Both the position numbers and the translations under genes were made by a program. This document shows, piece after piece, positions 1-6,163 of a DNA stretch of 6,163 nt (position 1 is the stretch's first letter; each line of letters opens with the position of its first letter). The stretch spans positions 1 to 6,163 of the forward strand of contig CANFPR010000053.1 in the NCBI GenBank assembly GCA_947448975.1, in the 5' to 3' direction. Source of the stretch: Micrococcales bacterium. Lineage in GTDB: Bacteria > Actinomycetota > Actinomycetes > Actinomycetales > Microbacteriaceae. Below the pieces are notes generated by a model. It did not search any database, was not told the DNA's origin, and worked only from the letters and a program-made list of their open reading frames with translations.

Positions 1-132
1 AAAGCCGCCTCTTACACATTTTTCATGGGCTGGCACTGGGAAACACTTCTGCTGGTATCGGATAGCCTGGGGGCATTTTTGGTTGTCTACCTAACCCGAC
101 CTCGGGCAAGTGAGTCTTCATTAGTCTTATAG
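1..132 (+). CDS. C-terminal fragment of a hydrophobic, probably membrane protein (unidentified)
   Basis: Frame 1 is open from the window edge to a TAG at 130-132 and encodes the last 43 residues of a protein; the other two forward frames close before position 100. The fragment has a hydrophobic stretch of about 17-20 residues (TLLLVSDSLGAFLVVYL) followed by a short polar tail beginning RPRASESS, which looks like a last transmembrane segment with a short tail. The stop lies 2 bp before the panC start, so the two are probably co-transcribed and translationally coupled. In Actinobacteria a small membrane protein of the DUF3180 type often lies between folK and panC. That makes DUF3180 a candidate from context, but I do not see a clear family motif in the piece that remains, so the identity stays open. 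Confidence 0.6.
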   Translation, partial: KAASYTFFMGWHWETLLLVSDSLGAFLVVYLTRPRASESSLVL

Positions 133-134
133 AA

Positions 135-1004
135 ATGAAACTTGTTCACACCGCATCCGAGCTAAATCTGCTGGTAGCCGAAGCCAAAGCCGAGGGCAAG
201 CGCGTTGCCTTCGTGCCAACCATGGGCGCACTGCACGAGGGGCACCTTCGCTTGGTTGACCTCGCACTCGAGCAGGCCGACTTTGCGGTGGTTTCAATCT
301 TTGTCAACCCGCTGCAGTTTGGCGAGGGTGAAGATTTCGACAGGTACCCGCGAACCCTAGAAGCCGACTGCGAAGCCCTCGAGGCTCGCAACTGCGATGT
401 GGTTTTTGCGCCGAGCGCCGCCGAGGTTTACCCACCCGATGGCACGCCAGGCAAGGCAACCGAACGTGCCGGAATCATCGGCGCAACCTTCGAAGGAGCC
501 GCCCGCCCGGGCCACTTCGACGGCATGCTCACCGTGGTTGGCCGCCTGTTGCAGCTGGTCGACCCAGATGTTGCGATCTTTGGGCAAAAAGATGCCCAGC
601 AGGTGTTTATGGTTCGCAAACTCATCGGTGCAAAATTCAAGGATGTCGAACTGGTGGTTGCCCCTACCGTGCGAGAGCAATCGGGTTTGGCTCTCTCGAG
701 CCGCAACCGCTATCTCACCCCTTCGCAGCGTGAAACCGCCGTGGTGATTTCGAAGGCTCTGCGTGCGGTTGACTTTGCTGCCAAGCACGGGCTGCCAGCA
801 TCGTTCTGCATCGAGGCAGGTAACACGCTTTTCGCCGGCGAGCCCGAGGCTAAACTTGAGTATCTAGCGGTAGTTGACCCGCAGCTGTTTAAACCGGTAA
901 CCGACAAGTTCAAGGGCGAAGCCCTCGTGATTGTTGCAGCCGAAGTTGGCGGCGTTCGACTAATCGATAACCAGACCATTGAAATTCGGGAGCAAGACGC
1001 ATGA
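135..1004 (+). CDS. panC: Pantothenate synthetase (pantoate--beta-alanine ligase)
   Basis: PanC condenses D-pantoate with beta-alanine using ATP, releasing AMP and pyrophosphate, to make pantothenate, the vitamin B5 precursor of coenzyme A; it is cytosolic. The 289-residue product has the usual family length. Visible signatures are [10 protein letters not shown] at 28-37, with the HxGH nucleotide-binding motif of this superfamily at 34-37, VNPLQFG at 57-63, RPGHFDG at 124-130, FGQKDAQQ at 149-156 and the KMSKS-like loop SSRNRYL at 188-194. The ATG at 135 is the only good start: it lies 2 bp after the preceding stop and leaves the conserved N-terminal strand intact. No clear Shine-Dalgarno sequence precedes it, so coupling to the upstream gene is likely. 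Its TGA overlaps the lysS ATG (ATGA at 1001-1004). panB and panD are not in the window. Confidence 0.97.
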   Translation: MKLVHTASELNLLVAEAKAEGKRVAFVPTMGALHEGHLRLVDLALEQADFAVVSIFVNPLQFGEGEDFDRYPRTLEADCEALEARNCDVVFAPSAAEVYPPDGTPGKATERAGIIGATFEGAARPGHFDGMLTVVGRLLQLVDPDVAIFGQKDAQQVFMVRKLIGAKFKDVELVVAPTVREQSGLALSSRNRYLTPSQRETAVVISKALRAVDFAAKHGLPASFCIEAGNTLFAGEPEAKLEYLAVVDPQLFKPVTDKFKGEALVIVAAEVGGVRLIDNQTIEIREQDA

Positions 1005-2494
1005 GCGAATCGCCAATCGAGCACGAAGACGAACAAGACCTGCCCGAGCAGATCGCCATTCGTCTCGAAAAGCGCGAGCGCCTAAACGCACTCGGCGATG
1101 CCTACCCGGTGTCTTTGCCAATCACTCACACCATTGCGCAGGTTCGCGCCGCCTACCCAGAGCTCGAAATAGACGTTGCTACTGGCGATGAGGTTGCGGT
1201 TGTGGGCCGAGTAATGTTCCAGCGCAACACCGGCAAGCTCTGCTTTGCCACCTTGCAGGCAGGCTCTGGCGAGCGCATCCAGGCAATGTTGTCGCTCGAC
1301 AAGGTTGGCGAAGAGCAGCTCGAACTTTACAAAGAACTCGTCGACCTCGGCGACCACCTGTTTGTGGCCGGTGAAGTTATCACCTCGAAGCGCGGTGAGC
1401 TGAGCATCCTGGTAACCGATTGGAAGATGGCTGCCAAGACCATTCGCCCACTGCCGAACCTTCACAACGAGCTCGGCGAAGAGTTTCGCGTTCGTCACCG
1501 CTACCTCGACCTAATCGTGCGCGACCGCGCCCGCGAAGTGGTCAAGATTCGCGCTCAGGTTATGGCGTCGATGCGCAAAACCTTTGCCGATGCCGCTTAC
1601 CTCGAGGTTGAAACCCCGATGCTGCAGACCATTCACGGTGGTGCGTCGGCTCGCCCGTTTAAGACTCACTCCAATGCGTTCGACACCGAGCTGTTCTTGC
1701 GTATCGCGCCCGAGCTTTTTCTAAAGCGTGCCGTTGTCGGTGGCATCGACCGCGTCTTCGAAATCAACCGCAACTTTAGAAACGAAGGTGCCGACCGCAC
1801 CCACAGCCCCGAGTTTGCAATGCTCGAGGCCTACGAGGCTTTTGGCGATTACAACGTGATGGCCGAGCTCACCCAGCGCCTAATTCAAAATGCCGCCATG
1901 GATGTCTTCGGAACTCACCAGGTTGTGCTCGAAGATGGCACGGTTAACGACCTTGGCGGCGAATGGGCTCGCATCTCGATGTTTGAGTCGCTTTCGGCAG
2001 CAGCCGGCGTTGAAATCACCCCCGAAACTCCGATCGCCGAGCTCAAGAAGCTGGCCGACAAGGAGGGTCTCGAAATCGATCACCCTCAGCACGGCAAGTA
2101 TGTTGAAGAACTTTGGGAGCACTTCGTAAAGGGCGACCTCATCAACCCAACCTTCGTCATGGACTTTCCGGTGGATACCTCACCGCTCGTTCGCAACCAC
2201 CGCAGCAAGGCGGGCGTTGTTGAAAAGTGGGACCTCTACATTCGCGGTTACGAGCAGGCCACTGGCTACTCGGAGCTCGTCGACCCGGTGATTCAGCGCG
2301 AGCGCTTTGTCGAGCAGATGAAGCTGGCTGCCGCCGGCGACCCAGAAGCCATGAAGCTAGACGAGGACTTTTTGAAGGCACTCGAGTTCGGCATGCCACC
2401 AACCGGCGGTATGGGAATGGGCGTCGACCGCCTGCTCATGAGCCTCACCGGTCTGGGCATTCGCGAAACCATCATGTTCCCGCTGGTTAAGTAG
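1001..2494 (+). CDS. lysS: Lysyl-tRNA synthetase, class II
   Basis: This enzyme charges tRNA-Lys with lysine in the cytosol. The 497-residue product has the family's usual length and order. An N-terminal extension of about 60 residues is followed by the anticodon-binding OB fold, roughly residues 64-145 ([18 protein letters not shown]). The class II catalytic core then carries motif 1 around [10 protein letters not shown] (200-209), motif 2 [11 protein letters not shown] (253-263) and motif 3 [16 protein letters not shown] (464-479). The SPLVRNHRS and [10 protein letters not shown] segments of the lysine site are also present, in the form usual for actinobacterial enzymes. The ATG overlaps the panC stop by 4 bp and has a GGGAG Shine-Dalgarno at 988-992, 8 bp upstream. 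Arginine codons are almost all CGN, with AGA seen at Arg260, which serves as a contrast to the low-GC genes downstream. Confidence 0.98.
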   Translation: MSESPIEHEDEQDLPEQIAIRLEKRERLNALGDAYPVSLPITHTIAQVRAAYPELEIDVATGDEVAVVGRVMFQRNTGKLCFATLQAGSGERIQAMLSLDKVGEEQLELYKELVDLGDHLFVAGEVITSKRGELSILVTDWKMAAKTIRPLPNLHNELGEEFRVRHRYLDLIVRDRAREVVKIRAQVMASMRKTFADAAYLEVETPMLQTIHGGASARPFKTHSNAFDTELFLRIAPELFLKRAVVGGIDRVFEINRNFRNEGADRTHSPEFAMLEAYEAFGDYNVMAELTQRLIQNAAMDVFGTHQVVLEDGTVNDLGGEWARISMFESLSAAAGVEITPETPIAELKKLADKEGLEIDHPQHGKYVEELWEHFVKGDLINPTFVMDFPVDTSPLVRNHRSKAGVVEKWDLYIRGYEQATGYSELVDPVIQRERFVEQMKLAAAGDPEAMKLDEDFLKALEFGMPPTGGMGMGVDRLLMSLTGLGIRETIMFPLVK

Positions 2495-2500
2495 GCGCGG

Positions 2501-2671
2501 ATGACCGCCTGGGAGATCTTCGTAGACGTATCGCTTTCGCTGGTGCCGCCGCTACTCGTTGGTGGAATCTTCTATGTGATCATGCGCTCCATTTTGCGAG
2601 CCGACTCGAAGGAGCGCGAGGTTTACTCGCAGATCGAGGCCGAAGAGCGCGCCAAGCTTGAGAAAAAGTAG
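2501..2671 (+). CDS. Small single-span membrane protein of unknown function (56 aa)
   Basis: ATG at 2501 opens a 56-codon frame ending in TAG at 2669-2671, 6 bp after the lysS stop. The product has a short N-terminal part (MTAWEIFVDV), one hydrophobic segment at about residues 11-27 (SLSLVPPLLVGGIFYVI), then a basic boundary (MRSILRADSKERE) and a highly charged helical tail rich in Glu, Arg and Lys up to LEKK. This fits a type of small membrane protein that I recall next to lysS and clpC in Microbacteriaceae. The charged tail is predicted to be cytoplasmic by the positive-inside rule. The codon usage is GC-rich like lysS, and the gene is probably the last of the panC-lysS transcript. Its only ribosome-binding hint is a weak AGG at 2493-2495. 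No function is known to me. Confidence 0.8.
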   Translation: MTAWEIFVDVSLSLVPPLLVGGIFYVIMRSILRADSKEREVYSQIEAEERAKLEKK

Positions 2672-2692
2672 CTCATATTCTTCCGTTTTGAT

Positions 2693-2720
2693 TTGCGTAA
2701 CTTGGTTAGTCATGTATTGT
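2693..2720 (+). promoter_or_regulatory. Possible sigma70-type promoter for the protease-lipoprotein pair
   Basis: TTGCGT at 2693-2698 and TATTGT at 2715-2720 are spaced by 16 bp, close to the primary sigma-factor pattern. Transcription would begin near 2727, giving a very short leader that contains the ribosome-binding sequence of the protease gene. The stretch 2672-2743 is AT-richer than its surroundings, and no convincing terminator separates it from the small membrane protein gene, so read-through is also possible. This is pattern matching only. Confidence 0.3.
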
Positions 2721-2726
2721 GTGAGC

Positions 2727-2735
2727 TAGGGGGAA
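2727..2735 (+). promoter_or_regulatory. Ribosome-binding site of the protease gene (TAGGGGGAA)
   Basis: The G-run at 2729-2733 lies 10 bp before the ATG at 2744. It favours that start over the TTG at 2693, which lies upstream of the site, and over the ATG at 2756, which is 22 bp away. The same 9-mer occurs before the next gene at 3327-3335. Confidence 0.6.
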
Positions 2736-2743
2736 TTAAAAAG

Positions 2744-3325
2744 ATGGGGGCATCAATGAAACTTAGACGCCGGCTCTACACAGCGATGGTTGCTGTGGTC
2801 GCAATAATCGCCGCTCCAACTTACGCAGTAGCTGCCAAAGCTGATGTCTTCGGGCCATATTCTTCAGACTCCGGCCCATTTGCGGATAATTACATTCACA
2901 CTTGGTGTGAAGGCCATGCAAATTACATTCCTATCTGGCGTGACTCCATGCAGGACGCAATGGATTATCTGGATTTGCAAACGAACATGACAACCGGCTG
3001 GCCTCAACCTTGCGACATAAACACCGACATTTGGTATGACGTTTACGATTCGAGCGTCCTAGGGTATAACGTGCGTGGACTTTCCTTTTGCCGCATTGCG
3101 TTAACGTCTGAGGGAGTTTGTGGCTCTGCTTTGCTTGCTATGAATAGCGACCTTCTAAATACCTACATGGATCGTCGGAAGACCTCATGTCATGAAATAG
3201 GGCACACTGTTGGTCTTGCTCACTCAAGCCAGCTAACTTCAACAAGCGACTGCATGATTTCAGGAAACTACACGTTCACATTCCTAAATTCACACCACAA
3301 AGACCACATCAACTCACGATATTAA
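2744..3325 (+). CDS. Secreted metzincin-type zinc metalloprotease, matrixin-like signature
   Basis: The 193-residue product begins with an export signal: a basic n-region (MKLRRRL) and a hydrophobic core at residues 12-24, with likely cleavage after an AxA near residues 28-33. The catalytic signature HEIGHTVGLAHS sits at 150-161. His150, His154 and His160 would bind zinc and Glu151 would be the general base; the Ser right after the third His is typical of matrixins. Met171 in SDCMISG fits the Met-turn. Six cysteines (55, 90, 116, 126, 149, 170) could form three disulfides. Cys149 directly precedes the first zinc His and Cys170 directly precedes the Met-turn Met, so they may be linked. The C-terminus HHKDHINSRY resembles actinobacterial secreted matrixin-like proteins. 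I see no long propeptide and no cysteine-switch motif. It is probably released or wall-associated outside the cell; its substrate is unknown. The start is set by the ribosome-binding site at 2727-2735. GC is about 48% (hand count over 2761-3300), below the flanking genes. Confidence 0.85.
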   Translation: MGASMKLRRRLYTAMVAVVAIIAAPTYAVAAKADVFGPYSSDSGPFADNYIHTWCEGHANYIPIWRDSMQDAMDYLDLQTNMTTGWPQPCDINTDIWYDVYDSSVLGYNVRGLSFCRIALTSEGVCGSALLAMNSDLLNTYMDRRKTSCHEIGHTVGLAHSSQLTSTSDCMISGNYTFTFLNSHHKDHINSRY

Positions 3326-3326
3326 A

Positions 3327-3335
3327 TAGGGGGAA
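3327..3335 (+). promoter_or_regulatory. Ribosome-binding site that fixes a TTG start (TAGGGGGAA)
   Basis: The G-run at 3329-3333 is 5 bp before the TTG at 3339. In the reading frame of the lipoprotein gene, the TAG at 3327-3329 within this same 9-mer is a stop codon, so the protein cannot start further upstream. The next in-frame ATG (codon 50) would delete the signal peptide. TTG is therefore the supported start. Confidence 0.7.
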
Positions 3336-3338
3336 ATT

Positions 3339-3998
3339 TTGAAAAACAAATTCGTTACGGCGACAGTCACACTAATTTTTTTACTCGGAGGCACGGGCTG
3401 CACCCAGCAAGCTTCACTTCCAGATGCAAATCACAACGCCACAGTGCTGGCAGACCCATCGGCAAGCTCAAGAGATGTTTTGAGCATGTTCAGAGGCGCC
3501 TCTAATGATGTTGACCTGGTTGATGACCCAGACCGGCTCACAGCTGGTAACGAAGTCGTACTTCAGGGCGAAATTGTTGGTTTTACCAGAGGTCGTGAGT
3601 GGCAGTTTGGAGGGGCCGGAACCGAGCCGATGTCATCCACCGTCATGGAAGTCAGAGTTACCAAGGCATTCAAAGGCTCTGACAAAATTACCGGGGGCAC
3701 CGTTTATGTAGAACACTTTCTAGCAGCAGGCGTGACTCCTGATGAGCTCAACAGTAAATTGGTGGGATACCGATGTGGGCTTTACTTGATAAAGGCGGCT
3801 GACTCGGGAGTTGCTGGCCTACTGGATGCAACCGCGGGGCGCCCCGAGGGTGAGCCTCTTTGGGTTACCGGCGCTCAAACTTTTGTTGTTCAAGATAAAA
3901 CTGAGAGCGAAGTCGTTTGGCCTAGGCTCGACACAGTTCTAGCGGGAACGCTTGAGGACGCAATGCCAGGAGGCTCGCTAGCCCCTGAGAACGGCTAG
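3339..3998 (+). CDS. Putative lipoprotein of unknown function, partner of the metalloprotease
   Basis: The 219-residue product starts at TTG, 13 bp after the protease stop, so the two form an operon. Its N-terminus is a lipoprotein signal peptide: basic MKNK, a hydrophobic core at about 5-16, then GGTGC with the lipidation Cys at 21. The lipobox is imperfect, with Gly rather than Leu at -3. A polar linker (about 22-65) leads to a predicted beta-rich domain from about 70 to 185, with segments EVVLQGEIVGF, STVMEVRVTKAFKG, GTVYVEHF and CGLYLIKA. This order (a strand beginning near 'ADVVV.G.VV', then 'VxVxKxxKG', then 'G.YLI') loosely recalls OB-fold/netrin-like domains, including TIMPs, but I cannot confirm it by eye. 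Cys146 is the only other cysteine. The protein would be anchored on the outer face of the membrane. Five of nine Arg codons are AGA or AGG, unlike lysS and clpC. A function as inhibitor, anchor or chaperone of the protease is inference from position only. Confidence 0.75.
   Translation: MKNKFVTATVTLIFLLGGTGCTQQASLPDANHNATVLADPSASSRDVLSMFRGASNDVDLVDDPDRLTAGNEVVLQGEIVGFTRGREWQFGGAGTEPMSSTVMEVRVTKAFKGSDKITGGTVYVEHFLAAGVTPDELNSKLVGYRCGLYLIKAADSGVAGLLDATAGRPEGEPLWVTGAQTFVVQDKTESEVVWPRLDTVLAGTLEDAMPGGSLAPENG
3978..3998 (+). terminator. Weak hairpin at the end of the lipoprotein gene, possible terminator
   Basis: CTAGCC at 3978-3983 and GGCTAG at 3993-3998 form a 6-bp perfect stem with a 9-nt loop, overlapping the stop codon. 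The following bases (AACTTCTTTATT) are only partly T-rich, and the stem is short, so termination would be inefficient at best; read-through into clpC is plausible. Confidence 0.25.
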
Positions 3999-4012
3999 AA
4001 CTTCTTTATTCC

Positions 4013-4091
4013 CCTAGCGAACAGCCCTTAATTCGGGCAGCCTCGGCAGTTAACATCCTTGTATGAAGGCAACGCATTTGTCTTCGCTAGG
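4013..4091 (+). repeat. 9-bp perfect inverted repeat spanning the clpC leader
   Basis: CCTAGCGAA at 4013-4021 is the exact reverse complement of TTCGCTAGG at 4083-4091. The right arm includes the A, G and G at 4089-4091, which are the first three bases of the clpC Shine-Dalgarno AGGAG (4089-4093). The 61 nt between the arms hold two small hairpins: GCCC/GGGC at 4024-4038 with a 7-nt loop, and CCTT/AAGG at 4057-4069 with a 5-nt loop. In RNA this could fold into a multi-branched structure that masks the ribosome-binding site. As DNA, the arms contain GCGAAC and TTCGCT, which resemble half-sites of the ClgR operators that control clp genes in Actinobacteria, but they are much further apart than in the known operators. 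Confidence 0.5.
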
Positions 4092-4093
4092 AG
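4089..4093 (+). promoter_or_regulatory. Ribosome-binding site of clpC, AGGAG
   Basis: AGGAG lies 6 bp before the ATG at 4100, the best-placed canonical Shine-Dalgarno in the window. It overlaps the right arm of the inverted repeat by three bases. I could not identify a convincing -35/-10 pair between 3999 and 4088; TATGAA at 4062-4067 could be a -10 but has no good -35. Confidence 0.8.
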
Positions 4094-4099
4094 TTTGAA

Positions 4100-6163
4100 A
4101 TGTTCGAGAAGTTCACCGACAAAGCCCGTCGTGTAGTGGTGCTCGCCCAAGAAGAGGCGAAGATGCTCAACCACAACTACATCGGCACCGAGCACCTGTT
4201 GCTCGGTCTGATTCACGAGGGTGAAGGCGTTGCCGCCAAGGCGCTAGAGGCGCTCGGCATCAGCCTCGACGCGGTGCGCGAACAGGTTCAAGAGATCATC
4301 GGACAGGGCCAGCAGGCTCCAACTGGCCACATTCCGTTTACCCCTCGTGCCAAGAAGGTTCTCGAACTTTCGCTTCGCGAAGCCCTTCAGCTTGGCCACT
4401 CATACATCGGCACCGAACACCTTCTTCTCGGCCTCATTCGCGAAGGCGAGGGTGTCGCCGCCCAGGTTCTAACCAAGCTCGGAGCCGACACCAACCGTGT
4501 TCGCCAGCAGGTCATCCAGTTGCTCTCGGGTTTTCAGGGCAAAGAGTCGGTTCAGGTTGGTGGCGAAACCAATGCTCCTCAAAAGGGTTCACAGATTCTC
4601 GACCAGTTTGGTCGTAACCTCACTCAGGCTGCAGCCGATGGCAAGCTAGACCCAGTTATCGGGCGCGAGCGCGAGATTGAGCGCGTGATGCAGATTCTTT
4701 CGCGTCGCTCAAAGAACAACCCTGTGCTCATCGGTGAGCCTGGCGTTGGTAAGACTGCGGTTGTCGAAGGCTTGGCTCAGGCAATTGTTAACGGCAACGT
4801 GCCTGAGACCCTAAAGGGCAAGCAGGTTTACACCCTCGACATGGGTTCGCTCATCGCCGGTTCGCGTTACCGCGGAGACTTCGAAGAGCGCCTCAAGAAG
4901 GTGACCAAGGAGATTCGCACCCGCGGCGACATCATTACCTTCATCGACGAAATTCACACCCTGGTTGGCGCTGGCGCTGCCGAAGGTGCCATCGACGCAG
5001 CTTCGATCTTGAAACCTTTGCTCGCTCGCGGTGAACTGCAGACCATCGGTGCGACCACCCTCGACGAATACCGCAAGCACTTCGAAAAGGATGCCGCGCT
5101 AGCCCGCCGCTTTCAGTCGGTAAACGTGAACGAACCGACCCTGCCAATGGCCATCAACATCTTGAAGGGTCTTCGCGACCGCTACGAGGCTCACCACAAG
5201 GTGACCATCACCGACCAAGCCGTGGTTTCGGCGGTCACCCTAGCCGACCGCTACATTACCGACCGCTTCTTGCCAGACAAGGCCATCGACCTTATCGACG
5301 AAGCCGGTGCGCGTCTACGCCTTTCGATTTTGTCTTCGCCGCCAGAACTTCGTGAACTCGAAGAGAAGATCGTTGCGGTTCGCGTAGAAAAAGAGAAGGC
5401 AATCGAAGGCCAAGACTTCGAGCTTGCCGCCTCTAAGCGCGACGAAGAGAAGAAGTTGAACGCCGAGCGTGTTCGCCTCGAGAAGACTTTCCGCAATGGC
5501 AACGTTGCAGCCCAAGGCACCGTCGACGAAGGTTTGATCGCCGAAGTTCTGTCGCAGTCAACTGGTATTCCGGTATTCAAGATTTCAGAAGAAGAGAGCA
5601 CCAAGCTCATCTACATGGAAGACGAGCTGCACCAGCGCGTAATTGGCCAGGATGAAGCCATCCGAGCAATTTCGAAGTCGATTCGCCGCCAGCGTGCAGG
5701 CCTAAAAGATCCGAACCGCCCTTCTGGCTCGTTCATCTTCGCCGGCCCAACCGGTGTTGGTAAAACCGAGCTTGCCAAGGCGCTTGCCGAGTTCTTGTTT
5801 GACGACGAAGGCGCGCTCATCTCGCTAGACATGTCTGAATACGGCGAGAAGCACACCGTTAGCCGTTTGTTCGGTGCCCCTCCGGGCTTCGTTGGCTTTG
5901 AAGAAGGTGGCCAGCTAACCGAGAAGGTTCGCCGCAAGCCGTTCTCTGTGGTGCTGTTCGACGAAATTGAGAAGGCTCACCCAGACATCTTCAACTCGCT
6001 GTTGCAGATTCTCGAAGAGGGTCGTCTAACCGATGGCCAGGGCCGAGTTGTCGACTTTAAGAACACCGTGATCATCATGACCACCAACCTCGGAACCCGC
6101 GACATCGCTCGCGGAACCATGGGCTTCTCGCTCGAGGGTGACGACGGTAACGACTACGACCGC
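4100..6163 (+). CDS. clpC: ATP-dependent unfoldase ClpC, Hsp100 family (3' end beyond window)
   Basis: ClpC is the cytosolic hexameric AAA+ ATPase that unfolds proteins and feeds them to ClpP. The window holds 688 codons of what is normally about 800-850; the frame runs open through the edge. In order: an N-domain with two Clp_N repeats, visible as [11 protein letters not shown] at 28-38 and 103-113; AAA+ domain 1 with Walker A GEPGVGKT (212-219), Walker B ITFIDE (279-284) and pore segment [10 protein letters not shown]; a middle region with a coiled-coil UVR-type segment at about 419-455, which separates ClpC from ClpB and ClpA; and AAA+ domain 2 with Walker A GPTGVGKT (549-556), pore loop GAPPGFVGF (592-600) and Walker B VVLFDE (617-622). 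MGF at 674-676 matches the place of the ClpP-docking loop. Glu31 and Glu106 correspond to the N-domain glutamates reported to bind phosphoarginine in Bacillus ClpC. The start is supported by AGGAG 6 bp upstream and by family alignment. Confidence 0.97.
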   Translation, partial: MFEKFTDKARRVVVLAQEEAKMLNHNYIGTEHLLLGLIHEGEGVAAKALEALGISLDAVREQVQEIIGQGQQAPTGHIPFTPRAKKVLELSLREALQLGHSYIGTEHLLLGLIREGEGVAAQVLTKLGADTNRVRQQVIQLLSGFQGKESVQVGGETNAPQKGSQILDQFGRNLTQAAADGKLDPVIGREREIERVMQILSRRSKNNPVLIGEPGVGKTAVVEGLAQAIVNGNVPETLKGKQVYTLDMGSLIAGSRYRGDFEERLKKVTKEIRTRGDIITFIDEIHTLVGAGAAEGAIDAASILKPLLARGELQTIGATTLDEYRKHFEKDAALARRFQSVNVNEPTLPMAINILKGLRDRYEAHHKVTITDQAVVSAVTLADRYITDRFLPDKAIDLIDEAGARLRLSILSSPPELRELEEKIVAVRVEKEKAIEGQDFELAASKRDEEKKLNAERVRLEKTFRNGNVAAQGTVDEGLIAEVLSQSTGIPVFKISEEESTKLIYMEDELHQRVIGQDEAIRAISKSIRRQRAGLKDPNRPSGSFIFAGPTGVGKTELAKALAEFLFDDEGALISLDMSEYGEKHTVSRLFGAPPGFVGFEEGGQLTEKVRRKPFSVVLFDEIEKAHPDIFNSLLQILEEGRLTDGQGRVVDFKNTVIIMTTNLGTRDIARGTMGFSLEGDDGNDYDR

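Noticed and set aside
146..1036. Several overlapping open frames on both strands within panC
   Set aside because: All are shadows of the conserved panC frame, with no motifs or start signals of their own.
2693..2743. TTG at 2693 as the start of the metalloprotease (17 extra codons)
   Set aside because: It lies upstream of the ribosome-binding G-run, overlaps the possible -35 box, and would bury the signal peptide behind an unusual extension.
4024..4038. GCCC/GGGC hairpin as an independent terminator
   Set aside because: Only 4 bp of stem with a 7-nt loop and no T-tract after it; treated as part of the clpC leader.
4028..4216. Antisense 62-codon open frame across the clpC start
   Set aside because: It mirrors the codon bias of clpC on the opposite strand, has no ribosome-binding site and no recognisable domain.
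4128..4440. Near-repeat [11 protein letters not shown] in clpC as a recent DNA duplication
   Set aside because: These are the two ancient Clp_N repeats of the family; the DNA copies have diverged at synonymous positions.
5873..5899. Phe597 in place of the common Tyr in the second pore loop of ClpC (GAPPGFVGF)
   Set aside because: The aromatic side chain is kept, and this form is, as far as I recall, usual in Microbacteriaceae-type ClpC.
5251..5937. Long antisense open frames inside clpC (5251-5610 and 5611-5937)
   Set aside because: Low-complexity serine- and arginine-rich translations typical of the reverse strand of a GC-biased gene; the forward frame is clearly ClpC.

Overview
The window looks like an actinobacterial chromosome segment, most like Microbacteriaceae of moderate GC (the freshwater Rhodoluna/Aquiluna type is my guess). 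The reasons are the panC-lysS-small membrane protein-clpC order, the ClpC and LysRS sequence style, and hand-counted GC of about 56% in sampled lines of lysS and clpC. No tRNA, rRNA, CRISPR array, insertion sequence or phage gene is visible. Taxonomy is inferred from protein style and gene order only.

Layout, all on the + strand: (1) positions 1-132 hold the C-terminal end of an unidentified hydrophobic protein. (2) Positions 135-2671 are a tightly packed housekeeping run: panC (pantothenate synthetase), lysS (class II lysyl-tRNA synthetase, overlapping panC by 4 bp) and a 56-residue single-span membrane protein 6 bp after lysS. (3) Positions 2672-3998 are different in character: a secreted metzincin-type zinc protease and, 13 bp later, a lipoprotein of unknown function. 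Both have lower GC (about 48-49% in sampled lines), more AGA/AGG arginine codons, and the same ribosome-binding 9-mer TAGGGGGAA. (4) Positions 3999-4099 are the clpC leader, with a 9-bp perfect inverted repeat whose right arm covers part of the clpC Shine-Dalgarno sequence. (5) From 4100 to the window end runs clpC, the ClpC AAA+ unfoldase of the ClpCP protease, cut off after 688 codons.

The housekeeping genes serve unrelated core jobs (coenzyme A precursor synthesis, tRNA charging, cytosolic protein quality control). The part most worth following up is the two-gene exported module between the small membrane protein and clpC. It pairs a small disulfide-rich protease carrying the matrixin-type zinc signature with a membrane-anchored partner that may have a beta-rich, netrin/TIMP-like outline. 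The second point of interest is the clpC leader, which could form an RNA structure masking the start site or carry widely spaced operator half-sites.
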